From positions 1-34,200 of the forward strand of contig CANHPZ010000012.1 in the NCBI GenBank assembly GCA_947462725.1: a stretch of DNA of 34,200 nt, given 5' to 3'. How positions within the stretch are numbered: position 1 is the first letter of the stretch; each line of letters begins with the position of its first letter. Source of the DNA: Flavobacteriales bacterium (GTDB taxonomy: Bacteria > Bacteroidota > Bacteroidia > Flavobacteriales_D > Sanyastnellaceae). The position numbers and the translations under genes are program-made. Under the pieces are notes generated by a model. It had not been told where the DNA came from. It saw nothing but the letters and a program-made list of their open reading frames with translations, and did no database searches. Shown one piece after another: positions 1 to 8,319 of the stretch.

Positions 1-1811
1 ACCTCTCCCAAGCGCTGGGTTACTTTCAGCAGTGATTCGTGATCAGTACCTGAATCGGCGAGTTTTTGTTCGAGCTCGAGTTTTTCTTTTTCCAATGCCG
101 GGATTTCCTTTTCGAGCTGATCAAATTCGAATTTATCCTTGAAGGATACTTTCTGCTTCGGGGCATCAGGCTTCGCTTCAACAACAGCAGGCGCCTCGTT
201 CGCTTGCTTCTTCACAGCAGATCGGCGCAATGCCTCCTGCTCTTCCCAACGGCGATATGTATCGTAATTTCCGAGAATGTCTTTCACATCGCCTTCACCG
301 TTGAGCACGAAAATGTGATCAACTAACTTATCCAAGAAGTAACGGTCGTGACTCACGATAACCATGCAACCGGGGTAATAGAGCAAATACTCTTCAAGCG
401 CCGCGAGTGTAAACACGTCCAAATCGTTGGTAGGCTCATCAAGAATCAAAAAGTTCGGATTCTTCATCAGCACCAGCAACAACTGTAAACGCTTGCGCTC
501 GCCACCGCTCAGTTTCTCCACCATCGTGCTATGCTGAGAGCGAGGAAACATGAAGCGCTCTAGCATCTGTGATGCTGTAATTGTTTTACCTTTTGTGAGC
601 GGAATGAAGTCGGCCACTTCGCGCACGCATTCGAGTAATCGCTGCCCATCCTTCAGCGGCATGCCTTGCTGGTTGTAGTATCCAAACACAACTGTATCGC
701 CCACCACAACTTTACCGCTATCGGGTTCGAGTTGCTTGGTGAGCATGTTGAGGAAAGTAGTCTTGCCTGTTCCGTTGCGACCTACGATTCCGATTTTCTC
801 TTTGTTCTTGAATACGTAATCGAAACCATTCATGACCACTGTGTTTCCAAAGGTTTTTTTCACCTTGTGAAACTCCACAATCTTGCTGCCCATGCGGCTC
901 ATGTTGATTTCAAATTCCAATGCATTGGGATCATCGCTGCGCACCAAACTTTCTTTGAGGTCATGGAAACTATCCATACGCGACTTGCTCTTCACGGTGC
1001 GGGCGCGCGGCATGCGGCGGGCCCATTCCAACTCCTTCTTAAAAAGCTGTTCAGCCTTGTCGCGCACAACGCTTTCAAGTTGTTCGCGCTCTGCCTTCTT
1101 GGCCAGGTAATACGAGAAATTCCCTTTGTACCGGTAGATGTTCTTGTTTTCCATCTCCAAGATCTCATCGGTAATGTTCTCCAAAAAATAACGATCGTGG
1201 GTGATCATGAAAATGGTCATGTTCGACTGTGAAAGAAACTGCTCGAGCCACTCAATCATTTCCAAATCGAGGTGGTTGGTCGGCTCATCGAGCAGCACCA
1301 AATCGGGCTCTTCAATGAGCACCTTCGCCAGTGCAATGCGGCGCTTTTGACCGCCGCTAAGAGAACCCACGCGACGATCAAGATCGTGCACATCCAACTT
1401 GCCCAATACTTCGCGAGCGCGCGCTTCATAGTCCCACGCCTGGTTGCGATCCATCGCGTCGTGCGCGCGTTCCATTTCTTTCTCGTCACCCGACTCCACT
1501 GCGCGCTCATAGTCGGAAATGGCCTTTGTCTTTGCACTATTGACCGAGAATATATTTTCAAGAATCGTGGTATCGTTATTCAACCCGTGCTCTTGCGCCA
1601 AAAATCCCAGACGCACCTCTTTGTTGTAGGTCACCAAACCACTATCCGGTGCATCGAGTCCGGCAAGAATGCGAAACAAGGAACTCTTGCCCGCGCCATT
1701 GCGCGCTACCAAAGCTATCTTCTGACCCTTGTCGATACCAAAAGAGAGGTTTTCAAAAAGCACATGGATGCCATAAGATTTGGATACATTTTCGACGGAT
1801 AGGTAATTCAT
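1..1811 (-). CDS. uup: ABC-F family ATPase, Uup-like (C-terminus beyond window)
   Basis: This is a soluble protein with two ABC ATPase domains and no membrane segments, as in the ABC-F class, whose members act on ribosomes rather than in transport. I translated it from the ATG at 1811 (MNYLSVENVS). Domain 1 has a Walker A ARNGAGKS near residues 36-43, the signature LSGGQ at 151-155 and a Walker B ending LLDEPTNHLD. Domain 2 has Walker A GRNGTGKT from residue 344 and the signature LSGGERKR. The inter-domain linker is basic (ELEWARRMPRARTVKSKSR), which resembles Uup. After domain 2 a charged helix starts (FEFDQLEKEIPALEKEKLEL), as expected for the Uup C-terminal coiled coil, and it runs off the left edge. 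About 603 codons are present, so only a short tail is missing. The first P-loop has Ala where Gly is usual, which the Walker A consensus allows. Assignment to Uup rather than another ABC-F is likely but not proven. Confidence 0.9.
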   Translation of the reverse strand, partial: MNYLSVENVSKSYGIHVLFENLSFGIDKGQKIALVARNGAGKSSLFRILAGLDAPDSGLVTYNKEVRLGFLAQEHGLNNDTTILENIFSVNSAKTKAISDYERAVESGDEKEMERAHDAMDRNQAWDYEARAREVLGKLDVHDLDRRVGSLSGGQKRRIALAKVLIEEPDLVLLDEPTNHLDLEMIEWLEQFLSQSNMTIFMITHDRYFLENITDEILEMENKNIYRYKGNFSYYLAKKAEREQLESVVRDKAEQLFKKELEWARRMPRARTVKSKSRMDSFHDLKESLVRSDDPNALEFEINMSRMGSKIVEFHKVKKTFGNTVVMNGFDYVFKNKEKIGIVGRNGTGKTTFLNMLTKQLEPDSGKVVVGDTVVFGYYNQQGMPLKDGQRLLECVREVADFIPLTKGKTITASQMLERFMFPRSQHSTMVEKLSGGERKRLQLLLVLMKNPNFLILDEPTNDLDVFTLAALEEYLLYYPGCMVIVSHDRYFLDKLVDHIFVLNGEGDVKDILGNYDTYRRWEEQEALRRSAVKKQANEAPAVVEAKPDAPKQKVSFKDKFEFDQLEKEIPALEKEKLELEQKLADSGTDHESLLKVTQRLGE

Positions 1812-1911
1812 ATGGCTTGCTTTGAGGGGTGCAAATATCGACCGCTTCGCGAAGAGATAGTCAAGCTTACTCGAAAGCAATTATTTTTAAATCGAACACA
1901 AGCATTACACT

Positions 1912-1919
1912 TACCTTTG
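1912..1919 (+). promoter_or_regulatory. -7 promoter box (TACCTTTG) of the antitoxin-toxin pair
   Basis: TACCTTTG matches the Bacteroidota -7 consensus TAnnTTTG exactly. It ends only 4 bases before the ATG at 1924, so transcription should begin at or next to the start codon. I see no clear TTG at the -33 position, only a T-rich run near 1884-1888. Confidence 0.6.
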
Positions 1920-1923
1920 ACAA

Positions 1924-2139
1924 ATGGGTGCCATTCGAATAGAAATTCTAAATCCTAAGGCTCTGCAACTGATAAAAGGTATGCAGGAATTGCAACTCAT
2001 TAAGCTTAGTGATGAGCCATCCACAGTCTTAGCAGCCTATCTGAAAAAAACGAGAAAGAAGTCTGATTCTGCTCCCTCTGCGGAAGAGATTGCCAAAATC
2101 GTCAAGGACGCAAGACGAAAGAGACATGCCAAGAAATAG
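1924..2139 (+). CDS. Antitoxin of a PIN-domain toxin-antitoxin pair
   Basis: This 71-residue protein lies directly upstream of, and overlaps, a PIN-family toxin gene. That is the standard position for the antitoxin, which would bind and neutralise the nuclease and usually represses its own promoter. The N-terminal half (IEILNPKALQLIKGMQELQLIKL) looks like a beta strand and helix unit of the kind used for DNA binding and dimerisation. The C-terminal half is basic and helical, ending KDARRKRHAKK, and is the likely toxin-binding tail. The start is supported by an exact -7 box 4 bases upstream. The call rests mainly on size, context and general resemblance to small antitoxins paired with COG1569 toxins, not on a diagnostic motif. 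Confidence 0.7.
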   Translation: MGAIRIEILNPKALQLIKGMQELQLIKLSDEPSTVLAAYLKKTRKKSDSAPSAEEIAKIVKDARRKRHAKK

Positions 2140-2566
2140 CCCTCTTCGCATTGTAGTCGACACTAATCTATGGATTAGCTTCATCATTTCAAAACGTTAC
2201 GACGCCTTAGATTCTATGCTCTATTCTCAGCGTGTGCGCCTATTATTCAGCATAGAACTGATTGAGGAAATAGAAGCAACCATAGCAAAACCCAAGTTGA
2301 AAAAGCACTTATCAGGGAATGCTCTTCAAGAAATGTTGATTGCCTTCGACTCCTACATTGACTTGATAACTGTCGAAAGTGAGGTAGCAATCTGCAGAGA
2401 TCCAAATGATGACTTTCTGCTTGCATTAGCGAAAGATGGCAAGGCAGATTACTTGCTTACCGGAGACAATGATTTGCTTTCGATAGGTCGATTCGAAAAA
2501 ACTTCCATTACGACATTCACTGATTTCATCAAGATTTCAAACCGAAAGAAAAAATCATCGCGTTGA
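2126..2566 (+). CDS. PIN-domain ribonuclease toxin (COG1569-type)
   Basis: This is a 146-residue PIN nuclease, a family that cleaves RNA with bound Mg2+ or Mn2+ and serves as the toxin of VapC-like modules. The acidic residues expected for the active site are visible: VVDTN at the N-terminus, SIELIEEIE in the middle, then CRDPNDDFLLALA and TGDNDLL near the C-terminus. The reading frame is open back to 2090, but the ATG at 2126 (MPRNSPLRIVVDTN) puts the first catalytic Asp about 10 residues in, as usual for the family, so I prefer it. It overlaps the antitoxin end by 14 bases, which suggests translational coupling. The C-terminal tail is strongly basic (NRKKKSSR). Confidence 0.85.
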   Translation: MPRNSPLRIVVDTNLWISFIISKRYDALDSMLYSQRVRLLFSIELIEEIEATIAKPKLKKHLSGNALQEMLIAFDSYIDLITVESEVAICRDPNDDFLLALAKDGKADYLLTGDNDLLSIGRFEKTSITTFTDFIKISNRKKKSSR

Positions 2567-2622
2567 CATCTTGTGCATCATGCTAACCAAGGCTGTTAAA
2601 ATCACTACATGCTGCTCACTGC

Positions 2623-2630
2623 TATATTCG
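2623..2630 (+). promoter_or_regulatory. Possible -7 box (TATATTCG) before the ElaA-like gene
   Basis: TATATTCG differs from TAnnTTTG at one base. It ends 4 bases before the ATG at 2635, the same spacing seen at 1912, 25152 and 34040. No -33 element is obvious, so this is only a candidate. Confidence 0.35.
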
Positions 2631-2634
2631 CCAT

Positions 2635-3096
2635 ATGAAGATCATTTGGCATAACATCCAATGGAACGAACTCTCAGCAGTTCAACTCTACGCCATCCTC
2701 GCCCTTCGCGCCGAAGTGTTTGTGGTCGAACAAAACTGCCCGTATCAAGATGTGGATGGGAAAGACATGAAGAGCTTGCACGTGTGCGGCTTCACGCCCG
2801 GTGGCGAATTGTGTGCCTACGCAAGACTAGTGATGCCCGGCGTTTCGTATGACGAATGGTCGATAGGCCGTGTGGTGTCGTCGCCACGCGTGCGCAACAC
2901 CGGAGCAGGGCGTGAACTGATGAGACAATGCATGCTCTATTTTGAAGAGCAACACATCGATTCGGTCCGTATTTCAGCCCAATCCTATTTGAAGAAATTC
3001 TACGATAGTTTTGGCTTCGTGCAGGTCAGCGAAGAATATTTGGAAGACGATATCCCACACATCGAAATGCTATTCCAACACAATCACAAAGTATAA
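2635..3096 (+). CDS. ElaA-like GNAT family N-acetyltransferase
   Basis: This is a 153-residue cytoplasmic acetyltransferase of the GNAT fold. The opening block (ELSAVQLYAILALRAEVFVVEQNCPYQDVDG) is characteristic of the ElaA family. It is followed by a central strand (SIGRVVSSPRVRNTGAGRELM) with the acetyl-CoA-binding pattern R..GAGREL, and a C-terminal block (YLKKFYDSFGFVQV) typical of GNAT strand 5 and helix 4. The length matches ElaA (about 150 residues). The acceptor substrate is not known from the sequence. Its TAA stop shares its last A with the ATG of the DinB-like gene (TAATG), so the two are very probably co-translated. Confidence 0.88.
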   Translation: MKIIWHNIQWNELSAVQLYAILALRAEVFVVEQNCPYQDVDGKDMKSLHVCGFTPGGELCAYARLVMPGVSYDEWSIGRVVSSPRVRNTGAGRELMRQCMLYFEEQHIDSVRISAQSYLKKFYDSFGFVQVSEEYLEDDIPHIEMLFQHNHKV

Positions 3097-3629
3097 TGCA
3101 AGAGATACTTCAGCAACGCTGGCTAAAACTCGATGAGGCAAAACACGACATGTGCTTGCTCATTGATTCGATACCGTCAGAAAAAATGCAGCAGCCCGAA
3201 CCCGACAATTGGAGCGCCACACAGGTGATTGAGCACTTGCTGGCATCCGAAGGCGGCACGCTGGGCTACATGCTCAAGAAAAGTTCGGGTGGCTGGAACA
3301 CTCTTGAAGATGCCGATGCGCCACACCACGAAAGCAGTCGCGCCATCAACGAACGTCTGCGCAGCGACGAGCGTTACAAAGCGCCGGATGTGCTGCCTGT
3401 GCCTCCGAATGCATCTTCGAAGGAAGAGCTAATGAATCAGTGGAATGCTTTGCGCGAGAAACTCGAAAATTTCCTAGAGACTATTGAAGCCCAGCACCTC
3501 GACAAACTAGTATTTCGTCAGCCTGCAGCCGGAATGCTCAACATCGTGCATACCCTTGAATTCATGGAAGCACATTTACGCCATCACTTGCCACAAGTGC
3601 AGCGCATCATTGCATCGCACATTGACTAA
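3096..3629 (+). CDS. DinB-fold (DfsB-like) protein
   Basis: This 177-residue protein resembles the DinB/YfiT superfamily of four-helix-bundle, metal-binding proteins, some of which are thiol-dependent transferases. The pattern DNWSATQVIEHLLASE around His47 and the C-terminal HLRHHLP block (His160, His163, His164) supply the histidines expected for the divalent-metal site. The gene overlaps the ElaA-like gene by one base. No reaction can be assigned. Superfamily members in Bacteroidota are often annotated simply as DinB family proteins, and I would stop there. Confidence 0.82.
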   Translation: MQEILQQRWLKLDEAKHDMCLLIDSIPSEKMQQPEPDNWSATQVIEHLLASEGGTLGYMLKKSSGGWNTLEDADAPHHESSRAINERLRSDERYKAPDVLPVPPNASSKEELMNQWNALREKLENFLETIEAQHLDKLVFRQPAAGMLNIVHTLEFMEAHLRHHLPQVQRIIASHID

Positions 3630-3654
3630 TTCTCCGCTATACCGCATCACCTGG

Positions 3655-4863
3655 ATGGAGGCGCTCATGACAGCGCTTGCGTTTGCCATTCCTTGCTTTA
3701 AGCGAGCAGTGCCTACAATCATTGCGCTCATTTTGATTACAGCCATTGTTAATGCCATTCGCCATCGCCATGTTAGTGTTCCATACAACCCACTACCTAA
3801 TCTTTTTGTGGCCGGCATATTTATGCTTCTTGTCGTTGGCCTCACCTACAGCGCGCATCCCGACGATGGTGTAAATGAGATAGGCATCAAACTGTCGTTT
3901 CTTATTTTCCCTTTGCTTGGTTTTTTGTTGCCCGATATCACACCATCACAATACAAACAGTATTGCCGTGGCTTCATTGCTGGATGTTTTGCATTCATTC
4001 TCATCACCGTGGTGCGCGCTTCCATGCGCAGCATCGAGGCCCACGACCTTTACTACATGAGTTATGAGAGTCTGAGTTGGTATGTGCATCCCACATACGC
4101 CGCAACATATCAGGCCCTTTCCTTGTTCATGCTTTTTCAGCTGTGGCTGAAGAAAGAATATGTGTTCGGCAAGCATGTCGTTCATCTTTTGGCAGTGATT
4201 GTTTCACTCATTTTCATTGCCATGCTCTCGAGCAAAGCCGGACTTATCGCGGTATTGATTGCCATTGCAGGGTCTGCATTTGTGGCCCATCGCAAGCGAA
4301 TTCCAATCATCCGTATAGTTGGATCAGCGGCCGTTGCCATTGCTCTGCTCATTGGCAGCACGCTAATCCTACCCTCTTCTGCCAAGCGCATTTCGAGTGC
4401 ATTGAGCGACGTAAAACATGCCGAAGAAAATCAGGTGCTAGCTCCAGAAAAAGAAGTCAGTTATTCGAGCACACAATTGCGACTTGTTACTTGGTCGGCC
4501 TCTTGGCAACTCATGACAGAAAACGCGTTTGGCGTGGGAACCGGTGAAACCGAACATGCTTTGACTAGCATCTACTTGCAAGAAGGAGAAACCTATGCAG
4601 CAAAACGAAAGCTGAATGCTCACAACCAATTTTTGCAACTCGGTGCTGAACTGGGCTGGCCTGCATTACTGCTGTTGTGCGCGTGCCTAGTTACCCTTTC
4701 ACAGCAGGCATTTCAGCGACATGAACCAGCGCTTGCCGTGTTTGTTGCGTTATGCGCCATGAACTTCCTGTTCGAATCATTCCTCGAAGTCCAAGCCGGT
4801 ATTGTATTCTTCTGCTTTTGGATTTTGATTTTCACCAAAACAAAGACAACGAGTCCTTTGTGA
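3655..4863 (+). CDS. O-antigen ligase / WaaL-like integral membrane protein
   Basis: This polytopic membrane protein has about 402 residues, roughly ten or more hydrophobic segments and a large non-membrane loop before the last segments. That loop ends in the motif AHNQFLQLGAELGW, which matches the H-N-x-x-L-x-x-x-x-E-x-G signature of the O-antigen ligase/polymerase (Wzy_C) family, enzymes that transfer or polymerise glycans at the outer face of the inner membrane. The start is uncertain. ATG 3655 follows the DinB stop by 25 bases. A TTG at 3622, overlapping DinB by 8 bases, would add 11 residues (LTNSPLYRITW) that look like a normal N-terminus. The TGA stop directly abuts the stop of pyrG on the other strand. 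No glycosyltransferase gene lies nearby, so the substrate cannot be inferred. Confidence 0.82.
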   Translation: MEALMTALAFAIPCFKRAVPTIIALILITAIVNAIRHRHVSVPYNPLPNLFVAGIFMLLVVGLTYSAHPDDGVNEIGIKLSFLIFPLLGFLLPDITPSQYKQYCRGFIAGCFAFILITVVRASMRSIEAHDLYYMSYESLSWYVHPTYAATYQALSLFMLFQLWLKKEYVFGKHVVHLLAVIVSLIFIAMLSSKAGLIAVLIAIAGSAFVAHRKRIPIIRIVGSAAVAIALLIGSTLILPSSAKRISSALSDVKHAEENQVLAPEKEVSYSSTQLRLVTWSASWQLMTENAFGVGTGETEHALTSIYLQEGETYAAKRKLNAHNQFLQLGAELGWPALLLLCACLVTLSQQAFQRHEPALAVFVALCAMNFLFESFLEVQAGIVFFCFWILIFTKTKTTSPL

Positions 4864-6513
4864 TTAGTCTGCTTGCTCCATCCGCAATGCCGGCGCATGT
4901 TGCGCGTGATATTTTTTTGTAGCCTTCACAAACGCCACAAATAGCGGATGTGGATTCATGACTGTGCTCTTGTATTCGGGGTGAAACTGAGCGGCTACGA
5001 AATACGGGTGATTTGTCAACTCGACGATTTCTACCAAGCCGCTATCCGGGTTAATTCCCGTGCAATTCATACCCGCCTTTTCAAATTGCGCCTTGTATTC
5101 GTTGTTGAACTCAAACCTATGGCGGTGGCGCTCTTCAATCATCTCCACATTTCCATAAGCTTCCGCAGCCTTACTGCCCTTGGAGAGGCGACAAGGATAA
5201 GACCCCAAACGCATGGTGCCTCCTTTGTTCATGACGGTCTTCTGTTCGGCCATCAAACTAATCACCGGATGCTGCGTGTATTCCTTCATCTCCGTGGAAT
5301 GTGCATCGGCAAAGCCAAGCACATTGCGAGCAAATTCAACAACAGCCATCTGCATACCTAAACAAATTCCGAAGAACGGAATCTTGCTTTCGCGCGCATA
5401 GCGAATCGCTTCAAGCTTGCCATCCATACCACGTGAACCAAATCCGGGAGCCACAAGCACGCCGTCAACTCCTTGCAATTTCTCCATCGCATTTTTTGGC
5501 GTGAGTTCTTCCGAATGTATCCAACGGATCTCAACAGCAACTTCATTCGCTGCGCCAGCGTGTATAAATGCTTCTGCTATCGACTTGTATGAATCTTTCA
5601 ACTCAACGTACTTCCCAATCAATGCAATTGTTACACGTCCTTTGGGATTCTTGTAACGACCCAAAAAATCCATCCACTTCTTGAGGTCAGGTTTCTTTTT
5701 GGATTTCACATTGAGTTTCTCGAGCACCACTTCATCCAGCTTTTCTTCAAGCATCAACACAGGCACATCATAGATGGTAGATGCATCGATACTTTGGATG
5801 ACCGCATTGGGGGTTACGTTGCAAAACTTCGCAATCTTATTGCGGATCTGCGGCGACAACTCGTGCTCAGTCCGGCAAACCAGGATATCAGGCTGCACTC
5901 CATTTTCGAGCAATGTCTTTACCGAATGCTGTGTTGGCTTTGTCTTCAATTCGCCCGCTGCTGCGAGGTATGGAATCAGAGTGAGGTGAATCACAATACA
6001 GTCCTCTTCCTTTTCCCACTTGAGCTGGCGCACCGCTTCGATGTAGGGCAAAGATTCTATATCGCCCACCGTGCCACCAATTTCTGTGATTACAAAATCA
6101 AAGTCAGATTTTGAACCCAGTATCTGTATGCAGCGCTTAATCTCGTCGGTGATGTGCGGAATAATCTGTACGGTCTTTCCCAAATACTCGCCACGTCGCT
6201 CTTTTTCAATCACACTTTGGTAGATGCGACCTGTTGTAACGTTGTTGGCTTGAGAAGTTGGAACATTGAGAAATCGCTCGTAGTGTCCAAGGTCCAGATC
6301 CGTTTCTGCTCCGTCTTCGGTAACGAAACACTCACCGTGCTCATAAGGATTAAGTGTTCCCGGGTCAATGTTGATGTAAGGATCAAGTTTCTGAATAGTG
6401 ACCCGATAACCACGTGATTGCAGCAACTTGGCCAACGATGCAGAGATGATTCCTTTTCCGAGTGAAGATGTTACCCCACCGGTAACAAAGATGTATTTGA
6501 TATTGTCAGACAT
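4864..6513 (-). CDS. pyrG: CTP synthase
   Basis: CTP synthase makes CTP from UTP, ATP and glutamine, the last step of de novo pyrimidine nucleotide synthesis. The 549-residue length fits the family. The N-terminal amidoligase domain opens with [19 protein letters not shown], including the ATP-binding P-loop-like segment. Further on are the strongly conserved [18 protein letters not shown] and [11 protein letters not shown] blocks. The C-terminal class I glutamine amidotransferase domain carries the nucleophile Cys384 in FFGICLGMQ and the His/Glu pair in FHPEY. All key residues are present. The gene follows the AI-2E permease gene on the same strand with a 101-base gap that carries its own candidate promoter and a palindrome. 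Confidence 0.98.
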   Translation of the reverse strand: MSDNIKYIFVTGGVTSSLGKGIISASLAKLLQSRGYRVTIQKLDPYINIDPGTLNPYEHGECFVTEDGAETDLDLGHYERFLNVPTSQANNVTTGRIYQSVIEKERRGEYLGKTVQIIPHITDEIKRCIQILGSKSDFDFVITEIGGTVGDIESLPYIEAVRQLKWEKEEDCIVIHLTLIPYLAAAGELKTKPTQHSVKTLLENGVQPDILVCRTEHELSPQIRNKIAKFCNVTPNAVIQSIDASTIYDVPVLMLEEKLDEVVLEKLNVKSKKKPDLKKWMDFLGRYKNPKGRVTIALIGKYVELKDSYKSIAEAFIHAGAANEVAVEIRWIHSEELTPKNAMEKLQGVDGVLVAPGFGSRGMDGKLEAIRYARESKIPFFGICLGMQMAVVEFARNVLGFADAHSTEMKEYTQHPVISLMAEQKTVMNKGGTMRLGSYPCRLSKGSKAAEAYGNVEMIEERHRHRFEFNNEYKAQFEKAGMNCTGINPDSGLVEIVELTNHPYFVAAQFHPEYKSTVMNPHPLFVAFVKATKKYHAQHAPALRMEQAD

Positions 6514-6523
6514 TCCCGTTTAC

Positions 6524-6537
6524 AATGCAATTGCATT
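6524..6537. promoter_or_regulatory. 14-base perfect palindrome in the pyrG leader
   Basis: AATGCAATTGCATT is a perfect 14-base inverted repeat lying 10 bases upstream of the pyrG ATG and downstream of the candidate -7 box at 6554-6561. A further TGCATT half-copy follows a few bases away (6542-6546 region). The position suggests an operator or RNA element in the 5' leader. No regulator can be named. Confidence 0.4.
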
Positions 6538-6553
6538 TTTGCATTACGGGGTT

Positions 6554-6561
6554 CAAAAGTA
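6554..6561 (-). promoter_or_regulatory. -7 promoter box (TACTTTTG) of pyrG
   Basis: Read on the minus strand, TACTTTTG fits TAnnTTTG and lies about 40 bases before the pyrG ATG. This would give a leader of roughly 30-35 bases that includes the 14-base palindrome. I see no convincing -33 TTG at the right distance. Confidence 0.45.
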
Positions 6562-6614
6562 AACCAATTGAAGGCCCTGCAGCGAGTGATGCTGACAGAA
6601 TGTTTGAAACTCTG

Positions 6615-7721
6615 TTAATCCCTGTCCTGCAGCGCCCTGGTAAGGGTTTCCACCACTTTATATTCGGAAAGAAACTCGCGCGCTATCACCCGGAGAATGG
6701 TATACACCGGAATGGCCAACACCATTCCCACAATTCCCCCAATGGTACCAGCCATGAGTATCACAATGAAAATTTCGAGCGGATGGGCTTTAACGCTGCC
6801 ACCAAGCACATTGGGCTGCACAACAAATGCATCAATGATTTGAGCACTCACGAAGACCATGGCAACTTTGAACAACAATGGGAACAATTGTGCTTCAAAA
6901 TCGAGGTGCAACGAAGTGGTAAGCGCAATGAGAATACCCAAAGAAGCTCCCAATAAAGGCCCCAAGTAAGGAATCACATTCACCATACCCGCAAAAAGGC
7001 CAATCAGAAACGCATTCTCAATTCCCAACACATAAAGTGAAACGCCTACCATCGAAGCCATAATCATGCTTTGCAAGGCAACACCCAAAAAGTAGCGACG
7101 GAGCAGCCCATGACTGTGCGTGAGGATGGCTTTGATATTATCCATCTGACTATCCGGAGAAAGCGTAAGCACAATGCGTGAGAACAGAAATCCATCTTTC
7201 AGAAAAAAGAAAGCAATAAAGAGCACAGCGAACATGCCTATGATGGCATTGCCCACCACACCAAACAACTGATTGAAGGTGCCTTGCAGCCATTCGTGAC
7301 TAAAAATTTTCTGCAGATACTGAACGGCATACTGCGTAGGACTGCTGCCGGCCGTGTATCGCGACATATCATATCCTGAACGTTCTATTTGCTGATCGAT
7401 GCGCTGTGATAATTCCTCCGCATTGATTTCACTAATGATACTCACCTCGTGCGTTACGAGAGGAGAAAACAGAATCACGATGAAGACGAACACCAAGATG
7501 AATGCGCTTAGCGACACCATCGCCCTCGCCCAATCAGGCATGCGCCATTTGCGAATGCGAATTTTATTTAATCCATCAGCTATAGGATCGCAGATGAATG
7601 AAATCACCACAGCAATCACAATGTATGCGATGATAACCCGAAACAACCAAAGCATCGAAATCACCAGCGCGATAGCGGCGATGGTAAAAATGATTTTCCA
7701 GTTCTGGCTCAGGTTCTTCAT
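6615..7721 (-). CDS. AI-2E family transporter (PF01594-type permease)
   Basis: This 368-residue protein shows the AI-2E transporter layout. Two hydrophobic segments come first, then a soluble region (roughly residues 100-160), then closely spaced membrane helices with conserved LGIENAFLIGLFAGMVNVIPYLGPLLG. The P-Y-x-G-P motif is a hallmark of the family. Some members export autoinducer-2 or act as Na+/H+ antiporters, but the substrate of most is unknown. The preferred start (MKNLSQNWKIIF) is at 7721, one base after the SixA stop. A start at 7748 would overlap SixA. The two genes are almost certainly co-transcribed. Confidence 0.88.
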   Translation of the reverse strand: MKNLSQNWKIIFTIAAIALVISMLWLFRVIIAYIVIAVVISFICDPIADGLNKIRIRKWRMPDWARAMVSLSAFILVFVFIVILFSPLVTHEVSIISEINAEELSQRIDQQIERSGYDMSRYTAGSSPTQYAVQYLQKIFSHEWLQGTFNQLFGVVGNAIIGMFAVLFIAFFFLKDGFLFSRIVLTLSPDSQMDNIKAILTHSHGLLRRYFLGVALQSMIMASMVGVSLYVLGIENAFLIGLFAGMVNVIPYLGPLLGASLGILIALTTSLHLDFEAQLFPLLFKVAMVFVSAQIIDAFVVQPNVLGGSVKAHPLEIFIVILMAGTIGGIVGMVLAIPVYTILRVIAREFLSEYKVVETLTRALQDRD

Positions 7722-7722
7722 A

Positions 7723-8220
7723 TCAGACGTATCGTTTGGGGAAATCAAAACTAAGCAGGTTACAGGTACCCTGAGATACTAATGCCCATGATTCGAATGG
7801 AACTTCAATTTCTGCAATACCGCATGTAGGCATCATCACCAATTCATCGGTAAGCAGATTGACGAGCGAGGACATACCGGGGTTGTGACCAAACATGATA
7901 ACATGATCGTATCTATCATCCAGCTCATTTACTATGGCGAGCAAACGAGAGGAATCCGCTTCATAAATCTTACGCTCGGTATCGAACTGTTCCACAGACA
8001 GCCCCAAGCGACGCTTGAAAAATTCCGCCGTGGTTAGCGCTCTATTCGCCGGGCTCGACAATATAAAATCGGCCGTGAATCCACGCTCCACAAATTGATC
8101 GGCCATGACAGGTGCGTTACTCATACCGCGCTCATTGAGCGGACGATCAAAGTCGACTTGAACACCGCTGCTCCAGTCGGACTTGGCATGACGCACGAGG
8201 TATAACTTTTTTCCCATCAT
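7723..8220 (-). CDS. sixA: SixA-like phosphohistidine phosphatase (histidine phosphatase superfamily)
   Basis: This 165-residue member of the histidine phosphatase superfamily has the RHG-type motif LVRHAKSDWS with the catalytic His at residue 11, the block DRPLNERG, the SSPANRALTTAE strand-helix segment and the second conserved His in MFGHNPGMSSL. SixA removes phosphate from histidine phosphotransfer proteins in E. coli. Bacteroidota homologues are usually annotated this way, but the partner here is unknown. Tandem ATG codons occur at 8220 and 8217, and I use the first. An exact -7 box ends 3 bases upstream, indicating a nearly leaderless mRNA. The SixA stop is one base from the start of the AI-2E permease. 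Confidence 0.85.
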   Translation of the reverse strand: MMGKKLYLVRHAKSDWSSGVQVDFDRPLNERGMSNAPVMADQFVERGFTADFILSSPANRALTTAEFFKRRLGLSVEQFDTERKIYEADSSRLLAIVNELDDRYDHVIMFGHNPGMSSLVNLLTDELVMMPTCGIAEIEVPFESWALVSQGTCNLLSFDFPKRYV

Positions 8221-8223
8221 GAG

Positions 8224-8231
8224 CAAACCTA
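8224..8231 (-). promoter_or_regulatory. -7 promoter box (TAGGTTTG) of sixA
   Basis: On the minus strand TAGGTTTG is an exact TAnnTTTG match ending only 3 bases before the first ATG of the SixA gene. It supports the start at 8220 over the TTG at 8226 that the open frame allows, because that TTG lies within the box itself. Confidence 0.6.
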
Positions 8232-8319
8232 CTCGACTACCTGGTCTATGACGAATGACAACTTAGATTTTACGTTCATGAAGGCGTTAATAAAATGCTG
8301 TGGTTAAATTGCGCCTAAC

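Noticed and set aside
666-1232. 188-codon open frame on the plus strand
   Set aside because: It lies antisense to the Uup-like ATPase gene, whose minus-strand translation has all ABC motifs. The plus-strand product has no recognisable features.
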